From positions 2,885,501 through 2,949,500 of the forward strand of contig NZ_CP117969.2 in assembly GCF_028743515.2 (NCBI RefSeq): a DNA stretch of 64,000 nucleotides, read 5' to 3'. Under the pieces are notes generated by a model. It saw nothing but the letters and a program-made list of their open reading frames with translations, searched no databases and had not been told where the DNA came from. This document shows, piece by piece, positions 26,414 through 35,574 of this stretch. Made by a program: the position numbers and the translations under genes. How positions within the stretch are numbered: position 1 is the stretch's first letter; the number at the start of each line of letters is the position of its first letter. The stretch comes from Imtechella halotolerans. GTDB lineage: Bacteria; Bacteroidota; Bacteroidia; Flavobacteriales; Flavobacteriaceae.

Positions 26414-26977
26414 ATGAAGAGCTTACTAAAAATAGGATTTGTTTTTGGCGTTGCTATTGTGATGACTTCATGTTTCAATAAGAGCAAGCCCAACTATCAA
26501 TTTATGCCTAACATGTACGAAGGTGTTGGATATGAAACCTATCAAGAGTCTTCGGCATTTTCCAATGGTATGGAAGCTCAACTTCCTGCAGAAGGAAGTA
26601 TTAAAAGAGGCTGGAAACCGTATGATTATGAGAATTCTACTGCTGGGTATGAATTAGCTAAAGCAGAGTTACTAAGTCCAATTGCCTCCGATTCTTTAAA
26701 TATCGATTCTAATGTGGCTAAAGGAAAGGCACTTTACGATATTTATTGCGCAGTATGTCATGGTACAAAAGGGGATGGGCAAGGAATTCTTGTAAAGAGA
26801 GAGAAATTCTTAGGTGTTCCAAATTTTAAGGATAGAGAAATCACTACAGGAAGTATTTATCATGTGATTTACTATGGTTTGAATTCAATGGGTTCATATG
26901 CTTCACAAATAAATGAGGAAGAGCGTTGGCAGGTTACCATGTATGTTGAGCAACTAAGACAAGAACTATTAAAATAA
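26414..26977 (+). CDS. actE: Alternative complex III subunit ActE, monoheme cytochrome c lipoprotein
   Basis: A 187-residue protein. The lipoprotein signal ends in the lipobox MTSC (Cys at about 20). A single heme c motif CAVCH lies at 112-116, followed by HGTKGDGQGI, and the axial Met is probably in the NSMGSY stretch. ActE sits on the periplasmic face next to ActA and is a likely exit point for electrons toward the oxidase. It lies between actD (4-base gap) and actF (25-base gap). Confidence 0.93.
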   Translation: MKSLLKIGFVFGVAIVMTSCFNKSKPNYQFMPNMYEGVGYETYQESSAFSNGMEAQLPAEGSIKRGWKPYDYENSTAGYELAKAELLSPIASDSLNIDSNVAKGKALYDIYCAVCHGTKGDGQGILVKREKFLGVPNFKDREITTGSIYHVIYYGLNSMGSYASQINEEERWQVTMYVEQLRQELLK

Positions 26978-27002
26978 TTTCCTAAAGAGATAATTGAGAG
27001 AT

Positions 27003-28307
27003 ATGTATACGTTTTCAAGCAAATTAAGAATGTCTGCGATCATTTTAATGATTGTAGGACTTCTTGGAATAGGATACGGTTTTATAAGCGCTCCTAAAAC
27101 AGTAGAAGAGGCTAAAGCTATGGTTTCTGACTCCCATCATGATGATTCAGCTTCATTGGTTGCTGGTGGTCATGATGCTCATTCAGATCAGGGTCATGAC
27201 GCTTCTCATGATGAGCACTTGTTACACCAATTACAAAACAAGCCATGGGCTGCCTTTTATGTAGCAGCATTCTTTTTTATGATGATTTCTTTAGGAGTGT
27301 TAGCATTTTACGCTATCCAGCAAGCTGCTCAGGCTGGTTGGTCTCCTGTTCTTTTTAGAGTAATGGAGGGAATTACGGCTTATTTGTTACCGGGTGCTGC
27401 AATTGTATTTGTGGTATTACTTTTATCTGGTATGCATTTCAATCACTTGTTTGTTTGGATGGATGCAGATGTGGTAGCTAACGATCGTTTGTTACAAGGT
27501 AAAGTAGGTTATTTGAATGTTCCTTTCTTTTTAATTCGTGCAGCTATTTATATATTAGGATGGGTAGCATATCGTCATTTTTCTAGAAAGTTTTCATTAG
27601 CTCAAGATACCGCCGAGGATAATCGTTATTTTAAGAAGAACTTCCGAATAGCGGCAGGCTTCTTAGTGTTTTTCTTGGTATCTGAATCAATGATGTCATG
27701 GGATTGGATTATGAGTGTAGACCCTCACTGGTTCAGTACTTTGTTTGGGTGGTATGTTTTTGCTAGTATGTTTGTTTCTGGCATTACAGTTATTGCTTTA
27801 ATTACAATTTATTTGAAGTCTAAAGGTTATTTGGAACATGTGAATGATAGCCATATTCATGACTTAGCCAAGTTTATGTTTGGTATTTCGATTTTCTGGA
27901 CTTATTTGTGGTTCTCACAATTTATGTTGATATGGTATTCAAATATTCCTGAAGAAGTTACTTATTTTGTAACCCGAATTGAAGATTATAAATTACCTTT
28001 CTTCGGGATGTTGGTGCTTAACTTTATTTTCCCATTATTGTTGTTAATGAATAGTGATTACAAACGAATTAATTGGTTTGTAGTAATGACCGGTATTGTA
28101 ATCCTTATAGGTCACTATGTAGATGTGTTTAATATGATTATGCCTGCTACTGTAGGAGATCAATGGTTTATTGGTGTTGCTGAAATAGGAAGTGTATTGT
28201 TCTTCTTAGGGTTGTTTATCTTTGTTGTATTCAATGCTCTTACTAAAGCTCCATTATTACCAAAACGCAATCCGTTCATTGAGGAAAGTAAGCACTTTCA
28301 TTATTAA
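27003..28307 (+). CDS. actF: Alternative complex III subunit ActF, NrfD-like membrane protein
   Basis: A 434-residue NrfD-family protein with about ten transmembrane segments, the second large membrane subunit of the complex and a paralogue of ActC. ATG 27003 (MYTFSSKL) is chosen over the TTG at 26994. Between the first and second helices lies a loop rich in His and Asp (SDSHHDDSASL through ASHDEH, about residues 39-74). It is followed after 28 bases by coxB, so the complex and the oxidase are co-transcribed. Confidence 0.93.
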   Translation: MYTFSSKLRMSAIILMIVGLLGIGYGFISAPKTVEEAKAMVSDSHHDDSASLVAGGHDAHSDQGHDASHDEHLLHQLQNKPWAAFYVAAFFFMMISLGVLAFYAIQQAAQAGWSPVLFRVMEGITAYLLPGAAIVFVVLLLSGMHFNHLFVWMDADVVANDRLLQGKVGYLNVPFFLIRAAIYILGWVAYRHFSRKFSLAQDTAEDNRYFKKNFRIAAGFLVFFLVSESMMSWDWIMSVDPHWFSTLFGWYVFASMFVSGITVIALITIYLKSKGYLEHVNDSHIHDLAKFMFGISIFWTYLWFSQFMLIWYSNIPEEVTYFVTRIEDYKLPFFGMLVLNFIFPLLLLMNSDYKRINWFVVMTGIVILIGHYVDVFNMIMPATVGDQWFIGVAEIGSVLFFLGLFIFVVFNALTKAPLLPKRNPFIEESKHFHY

Positions 28308-28335
28308 TTAATTATACGTAAACCAAAAAGATACA

Positions 28336-29388
28336 ATGACTACTCTTTTAGTAATAATAGTTCTCGTACTGGTAGCCATAGCTATTTGGCAAATGACCAA
28401 AATGTTTGAATTGTCGCAGCCAGCAAATGATACAGCTGGAATAGCTACGGATGAAGACAACAAGCTGAATGGAAACCTTATGTTTGCTTTCTTGGTCTTT
28501 ATCTATATCCTTACCATTTATTCTTTGTGGAAGTGGGGACCATTTGTATTGTCAGTTCCAGCCTCTGAACATGGTCAAGATTATGATAGGTTAATGTGGA
28601 TTTCATTTGCCTTAATTTTTATTGTTCAGTTTATTACACAAGCCTTGCTTCACTATTTTGCATATAAATACAGAGGTCAAAAGGGAAAGAAAGCATTATT
28701 TTATGCTGATAACGATAAATTGGAATTTATATGGACAGTTATCCCAGTAATAACACTTTCAGGTTTGATTTTATATGGATTGTATACTTGGAACGTGATT
28801 ATGAATGTGGATGAAGATGAAAACCCTCTTGTGATTGAGTTATATGCTCAGCAATTTAGCTGGACAGCACGTTATGCTGGAGATGACAATGTGTTGGGTG
28901 ATGCAAACGTTCGTCTAATCGATATTGATAAAGCTAATACCTTAGGTATTGATGAGTCTGATCCTAATGCTCAAGACGATATTGTTGTACAGGAAATTCA
29001 CCTACCTGTAAATAGAAAAGTCTTATTCAAAATGCGTTCACAGGATGTTTTACATTCTGCATATATGCCTCATTTTAGAGCACAAATGAATTGTGTTCCT
29101 GGTATGATTACCCAATTCGCTTTCACTCCAACAATGACCACTAAGGACATGCGCATGCAGCCTGAAACTGTTGAGCACGTAAAGGTGACTAATGAAATTC
29201 GTGCTGAGAAGCGTGCTAATGGAGAAGACGCTGACCCTTGGGAATTTGATTATGTATTATTGTGTAATAAGATTTGTGGTAAATCGCACTATAATATGCA
29301 AATGAAGATCATTGTTGAAACTGAAGAGGAGTATAATGAATGGATTTCTCAGCAGCAGACATTTGGTGATAAAATTGCAGCGCAATAA
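28336..29388 (+). CDS. coxB: Cytochrome c oxidase subunit II (CuA)
   Basis: A 350-residue subunit. It has three hydrophobic N-terminal segments (the first at residues 1-17, then two more before residue 160) and a periplasmic cupredoxin domain. The CuA site is complete: His240 in HSAYMPHF, then CNKICGKSHYNM with Cys310, Cys314, His318 and Met321. The strand QQFSWTARY is the usual electron-entry tryptophan region. No heme c domain is fused. The gene lies between actF and coxA in one operon. Confidence 0.96.
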   Translation: MTTLLVIIVLVLVAIAIWQMTKMFELSQPANDTAGIATDEDNKLNGNLMFAFLVFIYILTIYSLWKWGPFVLSVPASEHGQDYDRLMWISFALIFIVQFITQALLHYFAYKYRGQKGKKALFYADNDKLEFIWTVIPVITLSGLILYGLYTWNVIMNVDEDENPLVIELYAQQFSWTARYAGDDNVLGDANVRLIDIDKANTLGIDESDPNAQDDIVVQEIHLPVNRKVLFKMRSQDVLHSAYMPHFRAQMNCVPGMITQFAFTPTMTTKDMRMQPETVEHVKVTNEIRAEKRANGEDADPWEFDYVLLCNKICGKSHYNMQMKIIVETEEEYNEWISQQQTFGDKIAAQ

Positions 29389-29431
29389 GAATTTATTTCA
29401 ATTTATAATATTTAAACTAACTATATAGATT

Positions 29432-31255
29432 ATGTCATCAACAGCACATGCACACGCAGCAGATCATGCACAGGATCATGGACATCATCATCATAAAGAA
29501 ACGTTCATCACTAAATATATCTTTAGCGAAGACCATAAAATGATTTCAAAACAGTATTTGATTACTGGATTGATCATGGGTTTCATTGGTATTGCTATGT
29601 CTATTTTGTTCCGTATGCAGATCGCATGGCCGGAGCAGTCTTTTAAGATTTTTGAGGTTTTGTTGGGTGATTTTGCTCCTGATGGAGTAATGGATGCTAA
29701 CATGTATCTTGCATTGGTTACAATTCATGGTACCATTATGGTTTTCTTTGTACTTACTGCAGGTCTTAGTGGTACGTTTAGTAACCTACTTATTCCTTTG
29801 CAAATTGGTGCTCGGGATATGGCTTCAGGATTTTTAAACATGGTATCTTATTGGTTATTCTTCCTTTCTAGTGTTATCATGATTTTGTCGTTATTTGTTG
29901 AAGCTGGTCCAGCTGCAGCGGGATGGACAATTTATCCTCCATTGAGTGCATTGCCGCAAGCTCAACCTGGTTCAGGTGCTGGTATGACACTATGGTTGAT
30001 TTCTATGGCAATTTTCATCGCCTCTTCATTACTAGGTTCCCTTAACTATATTGTTACTGTTTTAAACCTACGTACCAAAGGAATGTCAATGACACGTCTA
30101 CCACTTACAATTTGGGCATTCTTTGTAACAGCTATCATTGGAGTTGTATCCTTCCCAGTATTATTGTCAGCTGCTTTATTGCTAATTATGGATAGAAGTT
30201 TTGGTACTTCTTTCTTCCTTTCTGACATTTTTATTCAAGGTGAAGTTTTACACTATCAAGGGGGCTCACCAGTTTTATTTGAACACTTATTCTGGTTCTT
30301 AGGTCACCCTGAAGTATATATAGTAATTTTGCCTGCGATGGGTATTGTTTCAGAAGTTATGGCCGTTAATGCTCGTAAGCCTATTTTTGGTTATAGAGCT
30401 ATGATTGCTTCAATTTTGGCTATTGCTTTCTTGTCTACCATCGTATGGGGTCACCATATGTTTGTGTCGGGAATGAATCCTTTCCTTGGTTCTGTGTTCA
30501 CTTTTACAACGCTATTGATTGCAATTCCTTCTGCTGTAAAAGCATTCAACTGGATAACTACTTTATGGAAGGGTAATTTACAGATGAATACGGGCATGTT
30601 GTTTTCGATAGGTATGGTATCTACATTTATTACTGGTGGATTAACAGGAATTATTCTTGGTGATAGTACCTTAGATATTAATGTTCACGATACCTATTTT
30701 GTTATTGCACACTTTCACTTAGTAATGGGTATTTCTGCATTGTATGGATTATTTGCTGGTGTATATCATTGGTTTCCTAAAATGTTTGGCCGTATGATGA
30801 ATAAAAACCTCGGATATGTACATTTTTGGATTACCGCAGTTGCATCATATGGTGTGTTTTTCCCAATGCACTTTATAGGAATGGCTGGTTTACCTAGACG
30901 TTACTATACAAATACTGCATTTCCAATGTTTGATCAATTACAGGATACCAACGTAGTAATTACATTGTTTGCCATTTTGGCGGCAGCAGCACAATTGATT
31001 TTTGTATTCAACTTTGTAAGAAGTATTTTCTATGGTAAACGCGCACCTCAAAATCCTTGGAATGCAACTACCCTAGAGTGGACTACACCAGTAGAGCATA
31101 TTCATGGAAACTGGCCTGGTGCAATACCAGAAGTTCATCGTTGGGCTTATGATTATAGCAAGACTGATGCTGAGGGTGAATATATTATTCCTGGCCAAGA
31201 TTATGTGCCTCAAACTGTACCATTAAAGGATGGTGAAGAGGAGTCAAGTCATTAA
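29432..31255 (+). CDS. coxA: Cytochrome c oxidase subunit I
   Basis: A 607-residue heme-copper oxygen-reducing core with 12 transmembrane helices. Key sites are present: HPEVYIVILP (CuB ligand His and the cross-linked Tyr, as in A-family oxidases), WGHHMFVSGM (the CuB His pair) and HDTYFVIAHFHLVMG (heme a3 and heme a ligands). The N-terminus before the first helix is His-rich (HAHAADHAQDHGHHHH). It is the last gene of the act-cox operon and is followed by a strong terminator. Subunits III and IV are encoded 18 kb away at 48.7-50.8 kb. Confidence 0.97.
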   Translation: MSSTAHAHAADHAQDHGHHHHKETFITKYIFSEDHKMISKQYLITGLIMGFIGIAMSILFRMQIAWPEQSFKIFEVLLGDFAPDGVMDANMYLALVTIHGTIMVFFVLTAGLSGTFSNLLIPLQIGARDMASGFLNMVSYWLFFLSSVIMILSLFVEAGPAAAGWTIYPPLSALPQAQPGSGAGMTLWLISMAIFIASSLLGSLNYIVTVLNLRTKGMSMTRLPLTIWAFFVTAIIGVVSFPVLLSAALLLIMDRSFGTSFFLSDIFIQGEVLHYQGGSPVLFEHLFWFLGHPEVYIVILPAMGIVSEVMAVNARKPIFGYRAMIASILAIAFLSTIVWGHHMFVSGMNPFLGSVFTFTTLLIAIPSAVKAFNWITTLWKGNLQMNTGMLFSIGMVSTFITGGLTGIILGDSTLDINVHDTYFVIAHFHLVMGISALYGLFAGVYHWFPKMFGRMMNKNLGYVHFWITAVASYGVFFPMHFIGMAGLPRRYYTNTAFPMFDQLQDTNVVITLFAILAAAAQLIFVFNFVRSIFYGKRAPQNPWNATTLEWTTPVEHIHGNWPGAIPEVHRWAYDYSKTDAEGEYIIPGQDYVPQTVPLKDGEEESSH

Positions 31256-31271
31256 TGTTTTTTCACTATAT

Positions 31272-31304
31272 AAAAAGCCTTTTCGCAAAGAAAAGGCTTT
31301 TTTA
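31272..31304 (+). terminator. Terminator of the act-cox operon
   Basis: A perfect 12-bp stem AAAAAGCCTTTT/AAAAGGCTTTTT (31272-31283 with 31291-31302) with a 7-base loop lies 16 bases after the coxA stop. The ruvB promoter element follows directly. Confidence 0.88.
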
Positions 31305-31312
31305 TTTTTAGC

Positions 31313-31320
31313 TATCTTTG
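31313..31320 (+). promoter_or_regulatory. Candidate -7 promoter element for ruvB-queG-chrA
   Basis: TATCTTTG matches TAnnTTTG and ends 6 bases before ATG 31327. Transcription would start at or next to the start codon, and the upstream TTG 31318 falls inside the element. Confidence 0.55.
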
Positions 31321-31326
31321 TTGAGT

Positions 31327-32349
31327 ATGAATGAAAATTTAGATCCTACTAGTCAGCGTTTATCTTCTGAGGAGCTTGATATTGAAAGAGCTTTAAGGCC
31401 ACTTTCATTTGATGATTTTGCTGGTCAGGATGCTGTGTTAGAAAATTTACAAGTTTTTGTAAAAGCTGCTAACTTAAGGGGAGAGGCCTTAGACCATACC
31501 CTTTTTCATGGGCCTCCAGGTCTTGGTAAAACTACTCTTGCTCATATTTTATCTAATGAATTGGGAGTAGGCATTAAGATTACATCTGGTCCTGTTTTAG
31601 ACAAGCCTGGTGATTTGGCAGGCTTACTTACAAATTTAGAACCTAGAGATGTTCTTTTTATAGATGAAATTCATCGTCTTAGTCCTGTGGTTGAAGAGTA
31701 TTTGTATTCTGCCATGGAGGATTATAAGATTGATATTATGATTGAATCAGGACCTAATGCACGATCTGTCCAAATTACATTGAATCCTTTTACGCTTATT
31801 GGTGCAACTACGCGTTCTGGTTTACTAACAGCACCTATGAGAGCTAGATTTGGTATTCAAAGTAGACTTCAATATTATTCTACTGAATTATTAGCTGATA
31901 TTGTTCAAAGGAGTGCTTCAATTTTAAGAGTTCCCATTTCGATGGAGGCCGCTATTGAAATAGCGGGTAGGAGTAGAGGTACACCGCGGATTGCTAATGC
32001 TCTACTAAGAAGGATGAGGGATTTTGCCCAAATTAAGGGTAATGGAAAAATAGATATTGAGATCTCTCGATTTGGTTTAAGGGCATTAAATGTGGATGCT
32101 CATGGTCTGGACGAGATGGATAATAAAATTTTAGCTACTATTATTGATAAGTTTAAAGGAGGTCCAGTGGGGATTACTACATTGGCTACTGCCGTATCTG
32201 AGAATGCTGAGACCATTGAAGAAGTATATGAACCATTCTTAATTCAACAAGGTTTTATCATGCGTACTCCAAGAGGAAGAGAAGTAACGGAATTGGCATA
32301 TAGACATTTAGGTCGTGTCCCTGGTGGAAATCAAGGTGAACTTTTTTAA
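31327..32349 (+). CDS. ruvB: Holliday junction branch migration ATPase RuvB
   Basis: A 340-residue AAA+ motor that drives branch migration with RuvA. It has Walker [13 protein letters not shown], Walker [10 protein letters not shown], sensor 1 IGATTRSG and the arginine-finger region APMRARFG, and it ends with a winged-helix domain. ATG 31327 ([10 protein letters not shown]) is chosen: the TTG codons just upstream lie in the -7 promoter element. The leader is therefore extremely short or absent. It overlaps queG by one base. The partner ruvA is separate, at 38.0 kb. Confidence 0.97.
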   Translation: MNENLDPTSQRLSSEELDIERALRPLSFDDFAGQDAVLENLQVFVKAANLRGEALDHTLFHGPPGLGKTTLAHILSNELGVGIKITSGPVLDKPGDLAGLLTNLEPRDVLFIDEIHRLSPVVEEYLYSAMEDYKIDIMIESGPNARSVQITLNPFTLIGATTRSGLLTAPMRARFGIQSRLQYYSTELLADIVQRSASILRVPISMEAAIEIAGRSRGTPRIANALLRRMRDFAQIKGNGKIDIEISRFGLRALNVDAHGLDEMDNKILATIIDKFKGGPVGITTLATAVSENAETIEEVYEPFLIQQGFIMRTPRGREVTELAYRHLGRVPGGNQGELF

Positions 32350-33281
32350 TGGAAATAAAAGCATTACATACTCAAAAGATTAAATCCGAAGCCAAACGCC
32401 TCGGATTTTTGTCATGTGGTGTATCTAAGGCTGGTTTTTTAGAACAGGAGGCCCCTCGATTAGAGCAATGGTTGCGTAATGGTTATCATGGTGAAATGCA
32501 GTATATGGAAAATCATTTTGATAAACGATTAGATCCCAGATTGCTAGTTGACGGCGCTCAATCTGTGATTTCTTTATTGCTTAATTACTACCCTACTGAT
32601 ATACAAAATTCTTCTGACACTCTTAAAATTTCTAAATATGCCTACGGTACAGATTACCACTATGTCATTAAGGATAAACTCAAGCAATTGTTGCACTTTA
32701 TTGAAAATGAAATTGGTGAGGTGTCTGGTCGAGCCTTTGTAGACTCAGCTCCTGTATTGGATAAAGCATGGGCAGCCAAAAGTGGTCTAGGATGGATAGG
32801 GAAACATAGTAATTTGTTAACTAAACAAACAGGTTCTTTCTATTTTATTGCTGAATTAATTATAGATCTTCCTTTAATGTATGATGGCCCTACAACGGAT
32901 CATTGTGGTAGTTGTTCGGCTTGTATTGATTCCTGTCCTACAGAGGCAATTATAGCACCCTATGTAGTTGATGGAAGCAAGTGCATATCTTATGCTACTA
33001 TAGAACTTAAAAATGAAATCCCTGCATATTTTTCCGGAAAAATGGATGATTGGATGTTTGGATGTGATGTTTGCCAAGATGTGTGTCCTTGGAATCGATT
33101 TTCAAAACCCCATTCTGAACCAGAGTTTAATCCCCATGAAAAGTTATTGGATTTAACTCGAAAGGAATGGGAAGAAATTACAATAGAGGTTTTTCAAGAA
33201 ATTTTTAAAAAATCAGCTGTTAAGAGAACTAAGTATGAAGGATTAAGACGAAATATTACCTTTCTCTCCAAAAAGGATTAG
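32349..33281 (+). CDS. queG: Epoxyqueuosine reductase QueG
   Basis: A 310-residue cytoplasmic enzyme for the last step of queuosine synthesis, reducing epoxyqueuosine in tRNA to queuosine with cobalamin and two 4Fe-4S clusters. Cluster motifs are [16 protein letters not shown] and [11 protein letters not shown]. The family start [17 protein letters not shown] and the segment [10 protein letters not shown] are present. It starts on the last base of the ruvB stop codon and chrA follows after 5 bases, so the three genes form one unit. No other queuosine gene is in the window. Confidence 0.94.
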   Translation: MEIKALHTQKIKSEAKRLGFLSCGVSKAGFLEQEAPRLEQWLRNGYHGEMQYMENHFDKRLDPRLLVDGAQSVISLLLNYYPTDIQNSSDTLKISKYAYGTDYHYVIKDKLKQLLHFIENEIGEVSGRAFVDSAPVLDKAWAAKSGLGWIGKHSNLLTKQTGSFYFIAELIIDLPLMYDGPTTDHCGSCSACIDSCPTEAIIAPYVVDGSKCISYATIELKNEIPAYFSGKMDDWMFGCDVCQDVCPWNRFSKPHSEPEFNPHEKLLDLTRKEWEEITIEVFQEIFKKSAVKRTKYEGLRRNITFLSKKD

Positions 33282-33286
33282 TAAGT

Positions 33287-34405
33287 ATGACCGAAAAGCA
33301 AAAACTAAGTGAGATAGCATCCGTTTTTTTTAAATTGGGGTCAATAGCATTTGGCGGTCCAGCGGTGCATATAGCAATGATGGAAGAAGAGGTGGTGGTT
33401 AAACGTAAATGGATGAGTCGCAGTCATTTTTTAGATTTAATTGGAGTCACCAACCTTATACCTGGTCCTAATTCTACTGAAATGACTATGCATTGTGGAT
33501 ATCAAAGAGCTGGGTGGAAGGGACTGGTAGTGGCAGGTGTAAGCTTTATATTTCCAGCGATATTTATTACGGCTATAATTGCTTGGTTATATTTACAATA
33601 CGGCCAGCTACCTCAAGTTAGGCCATTTGTTTATGGAATTAAACCTGCCGTTGTCGTAATTGTTTTATTAGCGGCTTGGAAATTAGGTGCGAAGGCGATA
33701 AAAAGTAGGATTTTGTTTGTGTTTGGTGTTATTGCGTTGTCTTTTAGTTTGTTAGGGGGTAATGAAATTGTGGCTTTATTTGGTGTTGGTTTATTAGGTT
33801 TGATATGGTTTTTAATTGCTCGGACAAAGAATACATTTGGTAGTCTAATACCCTTTAGTGTTGTTTTAAATTTGGCTACACAGTTGACCCCATTAAAAAT
33901 ATTTGGTATTTTTAGTAAAATAGGCGTTTTACTTTATGGCAGTGGATATGTGCTGTTTGCCTTTCTGGAAGCTGAATTAGTAACGAAGGGGTATCTAACA
34001 TCTCAGGTTCTCATAGACGCAATTGCTGTTGGTCAATTTACGCCAGGACCTGTGTTATCTACTGCCACATTTATAGGTTGGCAGCTACATGGTTTTCCTG
34101 GGGCATTGGCTGCAACAGTAGGTATTTTTATCCCTTCCTTTTTATTAGTTTTTATAACCTACCCTTTTGTGTCTAAAATTAGATCGTCTAAGGTTATTTC
34201 GGCATTTTTAGATGCGGTGAACGTAGCAGCAATTGCATTAATAGCTTCCGTGGGACTCAGTATGTTCAAAGACTCAGTTACTGATTGGCGTACATTTACA
34301 ATCCTTGTAGGATCATTCTTAATGGTAAAGTTTGTACAAAAATTGAATAGTATGTATTTGATTATTGGAGGTTCATTTTTGGGGTATGTTCTTAGTTATT
34401 TTTAA
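33287..34405 (+). CDS. chrA: Chromate transporter family protein (two-domain ChrA)
   Basis: A 372-residue inner-membrane protein of the CHR family with two homologous halves. The first half has FFKLGSIAFGGPAVHIAMME and GVTNLIPGPNSTEM; the second has GQFTPGPVLSTATFIGWQ. Long two-domain ChrA proteins export chromate by proton antiport in characterised cases. The substrate here is inferred from the family only. It is the last gene of the ruvB-queG-chrA unit, and its last 4 bases overlap the convergent lacI-type gene. Confidence 0.88.
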   Translation: MTEKQKLSEIASVFFKLGSIAFGGPAVHIAMMEEEVVVKRKWMSRSHFLDLIGVTNLIPGPNSTEMTMHCGYQRAGWKGLVVAGVSFIFPAIFITAIIAWLYLQYGQLPQVRPFVYGIKPAVVVIVLLAAWKLGAKAIKSRILFVFGVIALSFSLLGGNEIVALFGVGLLGLIWFLIARTKNTFGSLIPFSVVLNLATQLTPLKIFGIFSKIGVLLYGSGYVLFAFLEAELVTKGYLTSQVLIDAIAVGQFTPGPVLSTATFIGWQLHGFPGALAATVGIFIPSFLLVFITYPFVSKIRSSKVISAFLDAVNVAAIALIASVGLSMFKDSVTDWRTFTILVGSFLMVKFVQKLNSMYLIIGGSFLGYVLSYF

Positions 34406-35427
34406 TTTCTTGTAGAATTACGCAATACTAGTTTTGTTGGTAGTTTTACGCTTACAGGTTGCGTGGTAATACCTTTTTGTAAGTTTCTAATTTCTTCAAC
34501 TAGAAGAGAAACTGCTTTTTTCCCCATTTCTATACTTGGTTGGTCTACTGTTGACAGATGAGGACGCACCGTGTCGGTTACAAACCAATTACTGAAACCG
34601 ATGATGGATATTTCATCTGGTATTTTCTTTTGTAAGTCTTGTACAGCTCCAAGAGCACCCAAAGCCAGCATGTCAGTAGCTGCGAAAATGCCATCAATTT
34701 TCGGATTTTCTAAAATAGCTTTTTGAGTAATTCTTAACGCCTCTGTAATGTAAAGGGAAGTACAATGATGTATTAAATTTGGATTGACAGTTATGCCATG
34801 CTCTTCAAGAGCTTGTATATATCCTGCATGACGTAAACGATAATTGTCAGGAGATTTAGGGCCACTTAGTAACATTATTTCCTTGCACCCAGATTTTAAT
34901 AAATGTGAGACTGCGCTATGAGCAGCAATTCGGTCATCAATTAAAACCTTGGAACAATTTACTTCAGCGGATACTCTATCAAATAATACTAAAGGTATTT
35001 CATTTTTAAAGATGGAGTGAATATGGTCTAAATTAGATTGGGTTTCATTTGACAACGCCATTAGAATTCCATCTACTCGTTTATCAATTAGTAATTGAAC
35101 TTGTCGCTGCTCTAATTCTAATGTATCATTAGAGAATAGCGAAATTACCAAATAACCATTTTTTTCAGCTTCTTCAATAACCCCATTAATGATTTCGGAA
35201 AAGAAGTGATGATCTACTTTTGGAACAATTACTCCTAAGGTTTTAGACTCCTGACTTCTTAAAGTTACCGCATGAATGTTGGGTTTGTATTTCAGGGTTT
35301 CGGCAAGTTCTTTTACCTGTCGTTTTGTTTCCTCACTAATATCTGGGTAATCTTTAAGCGCTTTGGAAACAGTTGTTACAGATACGCCTAATGTTTTAGC
35401 TAAATCTTTTAATGTTACAGGTCTCAT
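34402..35427 (-). CDS. LacI-family transcriptional regulator
   Basis: A 341-residue DNA-binding repressor or activator. The N-terminal helix-turn-helix (TLKDLAKTLGVSVTTVSKAL) is followed by the hinge helix region and a periplasmic-binding-protein-like ligand domain (TLGVIVPKVDHHFFSEI onward). Such regulators sense sugars or nucleosides. It is divergent from maeB across about 145 bases and convergent with chrA, overlapping by 4 bases. The target is not known; autoregulation, or control of maeB, is the simplest guess from position. Confidence 0.92.
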   Translation of the reverse strand: MRPVTLKDLAKTLGVSVTTVSKALKDYPDISEETKRQVKELAETLKYKPNIHAVTLRSQESKTLGVIVPKVDHHFFSEIINGVIEEAEKNGYLVISLFSNDTLELEQRQVQLLIDKRVDGILMALSNETQSNLDHIHSIFKNEIPLVLFDRVSAEVNCSKVLIDDRIAAHSAVSHLLKSGCKEIMLLSGPKSPDNYRLRHAGYIQALEEHGITVNPNLIHHCTSLYITEALRITQKAILENPKIDGIFAATDMLALGALGAVQDLQKKIPDEISIIGFSNWFVTDTVRPHLSTVDQPSIEMGKKAVSLLVEEIRNLQKGITTQPVSVKLPTKLVLRNSTRN

Positions 35428-35546
35428 GCAATTGTAATTTGCCTTTAAATAGGGTGAATAAAAGCTTGTTGTGTAGGGAGGCTAATATTAAATTCAGCCT
35501 GTGTAAAGATAACTAAAGTATTTCTTTTATGCTCAAAATTTCCTGC

Positions 35547-35554
35547 TACCTTTG
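35547..35554 (+). promoter_or_regulatory. Candidate -7 promoter element for maeB
   Basis: TACCTTTG matches TAnnTTTG. Transcription would start near 35561, which favours ATG 35575 over ATG 35566 as the maeB start. Confidence 0.5.
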
Positions 35555-35574
35555 TATTACTTAAAATGTTTTCC

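Noticed and set aside
33287-34405. chrA as part of a metal-resistance island
   Set aside because: It is in an operon with ruvB and queG, with no other resistance genes or mobile element signs nearby.
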